IMG/VR virus record: IMGVR_UViG_3300046616_000314
Span: 412,616 to 476,615 of that record
Reading direction: 5' to 3' (one strand)
Length of the DNA stretch: 64,000 nucleotides
Source: a virus
Below the pieces are notes generated by a model, which did no database searches, was not told the origin of the DNA, and worked only from the letters and a program-made list of their open reading frames with translations. A program made the position numbers and the translations under genes. Position 1 is the stretch's first letter. Each line of letters begins with the position of its first letter. Of this stretch, positions 60,275 to 64,000 are shown piece after piece.

Positions 60275-61101
60275 GAGTTGGGAGGGTTTTTAAATGAACG
60301 AAGTATCGTTTTTTGTTCTTCTGATACATTATTAGGCAAAATAATGTTAACAACGATATGTAATGGACCAAAGATGTCAGTACGTCCCAAGGCAGGCATA
60401 CCTTTACCATCAATAGTAATCATTGTTCCAGTTTGAACATCCGCCGGTAATTTGTACTGAATGTTTTCTCCACTCAGGGTGCGAACCCAAAATGTGTCAT
60501 TGATCATCGCGTCAACCGCATCAATGTCAGCACGGGTAAACAACTCGGTTCCCTGACGTTGGAACATACCATGTTCAGCAACGTGGATGATGACATACAA
60601 GTCGCCGGGAGGTAGTGACTTGTCGGCATCATCACCTAGACCCGTCATTTTCAATCGGGCTCCTGATTCAATACCGCGAGGAATGTTGAATTTGATTTCC
60701 CGATTCGCGGGAGCCCCTAGATTCATGGAAACCTCACCACCTTCAAACGCTTGTAAGAGCGTGACTTGATAATGAGTGGTGTAATCCCGATTGGTGGGCT
60801 TAGGGGGCGGTCCAGGGTGTTGTTGATGCCAGAAATTCCGAAGGATGTCTTCAAAACTCGGGTTGTTCATATCAAAATGGAACTGGCGATTTCCACCCGA
60901 TGATTGTTGGCGAAGACTATCGCGCGAAGCTTGATCTTTGATTTGATTATAAGCGTGCGTGACTTCTTCAAATTTTGCGCGAGCTTCATCAGTATTGTTA
61001 AGATCAGGATGATACTTCTTAGCCAAACCACGATAAGCGGTCTTGATAACATCATCGTTCGCATCTTGGGGAACGCCCAAGACGGCATAAGGATTGGTCA
61101 T
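60271..61101 (-). CDS. DnaJ/CbpA-type co-chaperone
   Basis: 276 residues. J-domain 1-68 with the Hsp70-activating His-Pro-Asp at 31-33 and Y-A-V-L-G-V start; a short Gly/Asn linker; then C-terminal substrate-binding domains (I-E-S-G-A-R-L-K, L-P-P-G-D-L-Y-V, D-V-Q-T-G-T-M-I). No zinc-finger cysteines, so it is the class B or CbpA type. It would recruit host DnaK to phage proteins. Lies between spanins and the deformylase/ClpA group. Confidence 0.9.
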   Translation of the reverse strand: MTNPYAVLGVPQDANDDVIKTAYRGLAKKYHPDLNNTDEARAKFEEVTHAYNQIKDQASRDSLRQQSSGGNRQFHFDMNNPSFEDILRNFWHQQHPGPPPKPTNRDYTTHYQVTLLQAFEGGEVSMNLGAPANREIKFNIPRGIESGARLKMTGLGDDADKSLPPGDLYVIIHVAEHGMFQRQGTELFTRADIDAVDAMINDTFWVRTLSGENIQYKLPADVQTGTMITIDGKGMPALGRTDIFGPLHIVVNIILPNNVSEEQKTILRSFKNPPNS

Positions 61102-61118
61102 ATTATAACTTTAAAAAA

Positions 61119-61502
61119 TTATTTCTTTGGTTCTTCGGGCTTCTCGGAATTTTTCTTGGCATCCTTCGTCGCAGTTTCATGCGAAGCGATAGCCTTTTCG
61201 AGAAAATCGATTACCGCATTTTGTTGACCAATATGAGTGTTGATGTCAACCAAATTATCGGACAGAGCCTTGAAATTTTTTTCGTCCAGGGCGAGCAACA
61301 ACACGTCATCGTCTTTCAAGGTAGCCAACAGTTCTGTCAAGCGTGCCTTGTTATATGCCTTCCATTGGACATCACGGACTTGAAGTGGGTCAACAACCGG
61401 GGCAGTAACCGGGGCGTTGGGGTTCACGACCACATCCGGCTTACGACTAATATCGCATCCGGTTAGTAATACACAGAACAGAATTACTTTGAAAATTTTC
61501 AT
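61119..61502 (-). CDS. Outer-membrane lipoprotein, probable o-spanin
   Basis: 127 residues. Lipobox L-L-T-G-C with Cys16 after a short hydrophobic signal. The mature chain is Pro-rich near the N-terminus, then helical. It overlaps the upstream membrane-anchored coiled-coil gene by four bases (ATGA), the usual arrangement of a two-component spanin. Would link to the i-spanin and fuse the membranes at lysis. Longer than classic Rz1. Confidence 0.7.
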   Translation of the reverse strand: MKIFKVILFCVLLTGCDISRKPDVVVNPNAPVTAPVVDPLQVRDVQWKAYNKARLTELLATLKDDDVLLLALDEKNFKALSDNLVDINTHIGQQNAVIDFLEKAIASHETATKDAKKNSEKPEEPKK

Positions 61503-61903
61503 TTCTTCGAAGTCTCGTTGATGTTAGCCAGATTTTTATTGCTGGTTGCGTTTGCCCATTTTTCAACGTCATCAATATTAGTCTTCGCTGCTTTTCCAGC
61601 GTCATAGCTATTGACTTCGTTCTTACGAGTGGTTCCCGCTGTACGCAGAGCCGACATCTTGTCGTTGGTCTCTTTGGTCAGACGAGCAATTTCCTGCACA
61701 TTGGCAGACAATGCGTTCAAAGCCGCATTCGTTGTGCGCAGTTGGGTTTCTGCAACAGCCTTATCCACGGCAAGCTTCTTGATTTCAGCTTGCGACGATT
61801 TGAAATACCAGACAGCCGAACCCACAATCGCCAGTAAGAGAACACCGACAATGGCTCCGACAATAAGTTTGGCTTTAATTTCTGCAATATTTGGAATATT
61901 CAT
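61499..61903 (-). CDS. Probable i-spanin, membrane anchor plus coiled coil
   Basis: Start set at ATG 61903; TTG 61924 would overlap the + promoter. One transmembrane helix (about residues 13-34, I-V-G-A-I-V-G-V-L-L-L-A-I-V) then a long coiled coil (K-A-V-A-E-T-Q-L-R-T-T-N-A-A-L-N-A-L), as in Rz-type i-spanins. Overlaps the lipoprotein gene. Unusually, chaperone genes follow in the same direction. Confidence 0.7.
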   Translation of the reverse strand: MNIPNIAEIKAKLIVGAIVGVLLLAIVGSAVWYFKSSQAEIKKLAVDKAVAETQLRTTNAALNALSANVQEIARLTKETNDKMSALRTAGTTRKNEVNSYDAGKAAKTNIDDVEKWANATSNKNLANINETSKK

Positions 61904-61917
61904 ACTCGTATTTAGCG

Positions 61918-61945
61918 TTGACAAATCTCTATTCTAGGATAGTAT
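61918..61945 (+). promoter_or_regulatory. sigma70-like promoter TTGACA-N16-TAGTAT
   Basis: TTGACA at 61918-61923, TAGTAT at 61940-61945. Drives the membrane gene at 61977. Confidence 0.65.
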
Positions 61946-61976
61946 GAAGTCATTGATTTGATAGAGGATTGCTAAA

Positions 61977-62465
61977 ATGATTGGTTTCATCATCGGCGGC
62001 GTGTTCTTTAGCATTCTGTTTTTTGTGTTCCGCAAGGCGATCTTCTGGTTTCTGATCATCACAGTTGTCCTCACGGCAATCGCCATGATGTTCAACTCGA
62101 CGCTCGGCGGCGCCCAGAAAAATCAACCTCTCGATAAAGTTATTTCGACGCTGCACCCCACGGAACACACGGATAAATCCCTGTCGGCTATCCTTACGGT
62201 CACGAATAACTCGAATTATTCGGTCAAGACGATTAACGTTCGCTGCACAGGCACGACCTTCGGCGGTGAAAATGTCTCGGAAATCATGCTTCTTCCTATC
62301 TCGTTCGAAGTGGCTCCGCACGAAATCAAGAGCACGACTTTGAGCGGTGCTATCTTGACGAGCCAAAGCGTGTGCGAGACTACGGCGTTTGCAAGCTGGA
62401 ATCGCAACAAGAAAGACGCTGGTAGTTATATCGATGATATGACTGCATGGATGAATGCACACTAA
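61977..62465 (+). CDS. Membrane-anchored protein with periplasmic domain, 162 aa
   Basis: GAGG is nine to ten bases before the ATG. Two hydrophobic helices (residues 2-18 and 22-40) then a beta-rich domain (S-A-I-L-T-V-T-N-N-S-N-Y-S-V-K-T-I-N-V-R-C) with two cysteines. Shape and early promoter fit envelope-acting phage proteins such as superinfection blockers, but nothing specific is recognised. Confidence 0.65.
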   Translation: MIGFIIGGVFFSILFFVFRKAIFWFLIITVVLTAIAMMFNSTLGGAQKNQPLDKVISTLHPTEHTDKSLSAILTVTNNSNYSVKTINVRCTGTTFGGENVSEIMLLPISFEVAPHEIKSTTLSGAILTSQSVCETTAFASWNRNKKDAGSYIDDMTAWMNAH

Positions 62466-63198
62466 GAGTCATAAGGGAGGCTTAGCCTCCCAATGAGACT
62501 GGACAAACGCTAACGCGCCTATCCAGTCTCTATCTCTTAATGAGTAATATTTCTTTTTATATCATGCACAGGAAGTAATTCACTTTCTCTCCCCCTTGAA
62601 AACAATACACCTGTAGAAAGGTATAATGCTCCAAGGGGAAGAAATAAGATGATGCACTCTCGCTCATCGCTCAATAAGCGGCTAACCCACTTTACGTAGG
62701 TAGATGGCGGTTTCCCTGTACCATCATGTTGCCGCCCAATCTCGATATTCTAACTCACCCTATCTAAGGGGCTTTGGGGCTGTTGCTGGTGTGCGTCGAT
62801 ACGCCTTTTTCACCAACAGACCTTGTGCTCTGGTAGTTATTTTATAATCAAACGGTTATGAAATGTAATTTCACTCTTATACGCCGCGCTATTGAGGGAC
62901 GGGCGTATACGGATAGTTGCCAAACTGTTGAAGGCATAGCTATCCTCTTTATTAAGTGCCTTTTTGCGAAAACTCTGTTCGCTGAGCAGCCGTCAATACA
63001 TCACCCCTGCTATGGTGTGTAGAATCCGTCTCATTCGGTCGCGTTCCTATCGGGCTCGGTCTATACTTCCCGGCTGGATGGTTGGGTCGGAGTGAAACCC
63101 TTTTAACTCCTACGCGAATTATGGCTAGACAACAGAACCAAATGGTTCTATAAATTTCTAGAGTCCTTTAATAGAATCCTTTGGGGTATCCTGTCAAT
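62466..63198 (+). ncRNA. ORF-free, hairpin-dense segment; candidate large structured RNA
   Basis: No coding frame of note in 733 bases. Local perfect or near-perfect stems: 62475-62491 (GGGAGGC), 62495-62530 (GAGACTGGA, 9 bp), 62648-62668, 62702-62742 (AGAT plus GGCGG, 9 bp with bulge), 62780-62819 with inner GCGT-CGAT-ACGC, 62859-62873 (TGAAAT), 62878-62909 (TATACGCC, 8 bp), 62911-62945 (GGATAG then TGCC, 10 bp), 62966-62982, 62997-63021 (8 bp with bulge), 63089-63110, 63134-63149 (AGAACC). TATAAT at 62622-62627 could start a + transcript; a - strand TTGACA-N18-TATTAA (63197-63168) could start the opposite one, so the strand is not settled. Confidence 0.55.
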
Positions 63199-63570
63199 AT
63201 GAATCGTGTAATTCTCGGTAAATTCGAACAAGGACGCCAAGCTAAGTGGATTTGTACTGCTGATATGGCAGGAATGCCGAAAAATAGGCTCGAATATTTT
63301 TGCGATCTGATGTTCTTGTACGACGACGATCCCGATCAAGTCGCGATCCGAGGCGGCGTTTTCTTCCGGGTCATCAAGAATCGGAACAGTGATCCCGAAA
63401 CGGCTGCGGTGTTTGAGAAGTTCTCCCGCGCGTTTCCCACCATGCCGGTATATTACCTAGGATCATCGATAGGCACTGATCCCAAAGATTTCACGAAAAA
63501 TTTGATGCCCTCGTTCCTCATCACCACCGATGAGCAACGGACCTATTTCAAACTGCTGTTTGGAGTTTAA
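63199..63570 (+). CDS. Small protein with F-K-L-x-F C-terminal motif, 123 aa
   Basis: ATG 63199 preferred to TTG 63181; Shine-Dalgarno weak (TGGGG, distant). Ends D-E-Q-R-T-Y-F-K-L-L-F-G-V, matching the family at 30848, 37545, 48661 and 49370. Middle has V-F-F-R-V-I-K-N-R and F-S-R-A-F-P-T-M-P. Lies directly after the hairpin-dense segment. Function unknown. Confidence 0.65.
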   Translation: MNRVILGKFEQGRQAKWICTADMAGMPKNRLEYFCDLMFLYDDDPDQVAIRGGVFFRVIKNRNSDPETAAVFEKFSRAFPTMPVYYLGSSIGTDPKDFTKNLMPSFLITTDEQRTYFKLLFGV

Positions 63571-63577
63571 ACCATAG

Positions 63578-63584
63578 ATAAATA
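63578..63584 (+). promoter_or_regulatory. Late-type promoter motif ATAAATA
   Basis: Preceded by G, 30 nt upstream of the ATG at 63615. Confidence 0.55.
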
Positions 63585-63614
63585 GTATTAACGCCTAATA
63601 TAAAGGAAAATACT

Positions 63615-63797
63615 ATGGCTAAGGTTGTTGAAGAAGTATACGTAGTTCGTTTGAGCAAGCTTGTTAAGGGCGACAGTGTTGACGCACTTTCCCCGAAGGG
63701 CTTCGTTGATAATGTCGAAGCGATTCTAGGCGAACTCGTTGGGGACGCGGGCGTTATTGTCGAAGTTGAGGTACTGGATTCCGGCGATAGCGAATGA
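63615..63797 (+). CDS. Small acidic protein, 60 aa
   Basis: AAAGGAAA lies upstream of the ATG. Beta-alpha pattern V-Y-V-V-R-L-S-K-L-V...V-I-V-E-V-E-V-L, ending acidic. Late motif upstream. Its last 72 bases overlap the convergent gene from the right edge, so both strands code there. No family recognised. Confidence 0.6.
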   Translation: MAKVVEEVYVVRLSKLVKGDSVDALSPKGFVDNVEAILGELVGDAGVIVEVEVLDSGDSE

Positions 63798-64000
63798 TCT
63801 GACATACTGACGTTCGATATCTTCGACCATCAATTTGAAATTGATAGCGGCTTCGCCAGGGATATCGGACTTCAGTTTGTTAAAATAATCGCCAATGAGG
63901 GATTGCCAGACCTGACGAATGCTGTTCGCTAGGTCTGCCTCTGACTTGGAATCTTCAATCTCGGCGTGCGACGACGGCAACTTAAGATGCTCGATCACCT
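63726..64000 (-). CDS. Unknown gene cut by the window edge (3' part)
   Basis: Frame open from the right edge to a stop at 63726; a GTG at 63998 could be internal or the start. 90 residues visible: L-K-L-P-S-S-H-A-E-I, a helical middle (A-N-S-I-R-Q-V-W-Q-S-L) and C-terminal F-A-I-A-G-I-Q-Y-L-N-F. Reads as a normal protein. Overlaps the 63615 gene by 72 bases on the other strand. Confidence 0.5.
   Translation of the reverse strand, partial: VIEHLKLPSSHAEIEDSKSEADLANSIRQVWQSLIGDYFNKLKSDIPGEAAINFKLMVEDIERQYVRSFAIAGIQYLNFDNNARVPNEFA

Noticed and set aside
62843-62848. Second TATAAT inside the structured segment
   Set aside because: No acceptable -35 at 16-18 nt; more likely part of an AT-rich loop.
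62466-63198. Group I/II intron, tmRNA or RNase P RNA in the ORF-free segment
   Set aside because: I saw no intron catalytic core signature, domain V, tRNA-like ends or P4 motif, and no interrupted gene flanks it.
1-64000. CRISPR array or insertion sequence
   Set aside because: No regularly spaced direct repeats and no transposase-like gene were found.

Overview
The window is part of a large contractile-tailed (T4-superfamily, probably jumbo) bacteriophage genome. The evidence is a gp5-like hub with a peptidoglycan lyase, gp25 and gp6 baseplate wedge proteins, two giant structural proteins, several tail-fibre genes, a T4-type family B DNA polymerase and sliding clamp, a DsbA-like protein, and T4-late-type promoter motifs (core TAAATA, usually ATAAATA). 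The host is probably an alphaproteobacterium; this is an inference resting mainly on the look of the M16 peptidase and the moderate G+C content.

Layout. 1-2669 (+): end of a baseplate hub gene and the hub/lysin gene. 2728-3813 (+): four small genes behind a strong sigma70-like promoter. 3810-29433 (-): one long structural block, with fibres at the left, proteins of 1577 and 2251 residues in the middle, then gp6, gp25, an S74-chaperone fibre and an Ig-like protein at the right. Two short + islands (12409-13443, 20343-20702) interrupt it, each with its own early-type promoter and a two-way terminator. 29434-30718 (+): a regulatory-looking gap, two small genes, tRNA-Arg(UCU) and a terminator. 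30848-36024 (-): an overlapping operon of small proteins that includes a Pth2 peptidyl-tRNA hydrolase and an M16 zinc peptidase. 36123-39502 (+): late genes ending in a triple-PAS protein. 39480-49202 (-): a 5' exonuclease, four tandem paralogous small proteins, the sliding clamp, DNA polymerase and a DsbA-like protein. 49370-55446: ThyX, small proteins, an HNH nuclease and a kinase-like/metallophosphatase fusion. 55485-61903 (-): ClpA unfoldase, peptide deformylase, a secreted protein, DnaJ and a spanin pair. 61977-64000: a membrane protein, a 0.73 kb ORF-free hairpin-rich segment that may be a large structured RNA, and small genes up to the window edge.

How it works together. Two promoter classes can be read by eye. 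Host-like TTGACA-N16-TATnnT promoters precede isolated small genes and some operons (early). A TAAATA-core motif sits 21-32 nt upstream of most virion and other late genes. Translation is heavily coupled by TAATG and ATGA overlaps. The phage carries an unusual protein-quality set (ClpA, DnaJ, deformylase, Pth2, M16 peptidase), which suggests it manages nascent-chain processing and turnover during infection. The least explained features are the hairpin-rich segment 62466-63198, the tandem 'DQW' paralogues at 42747-44507, a hairpin that buries the exonuclease start codon, and a likely +1 frameshift gene at 13152.
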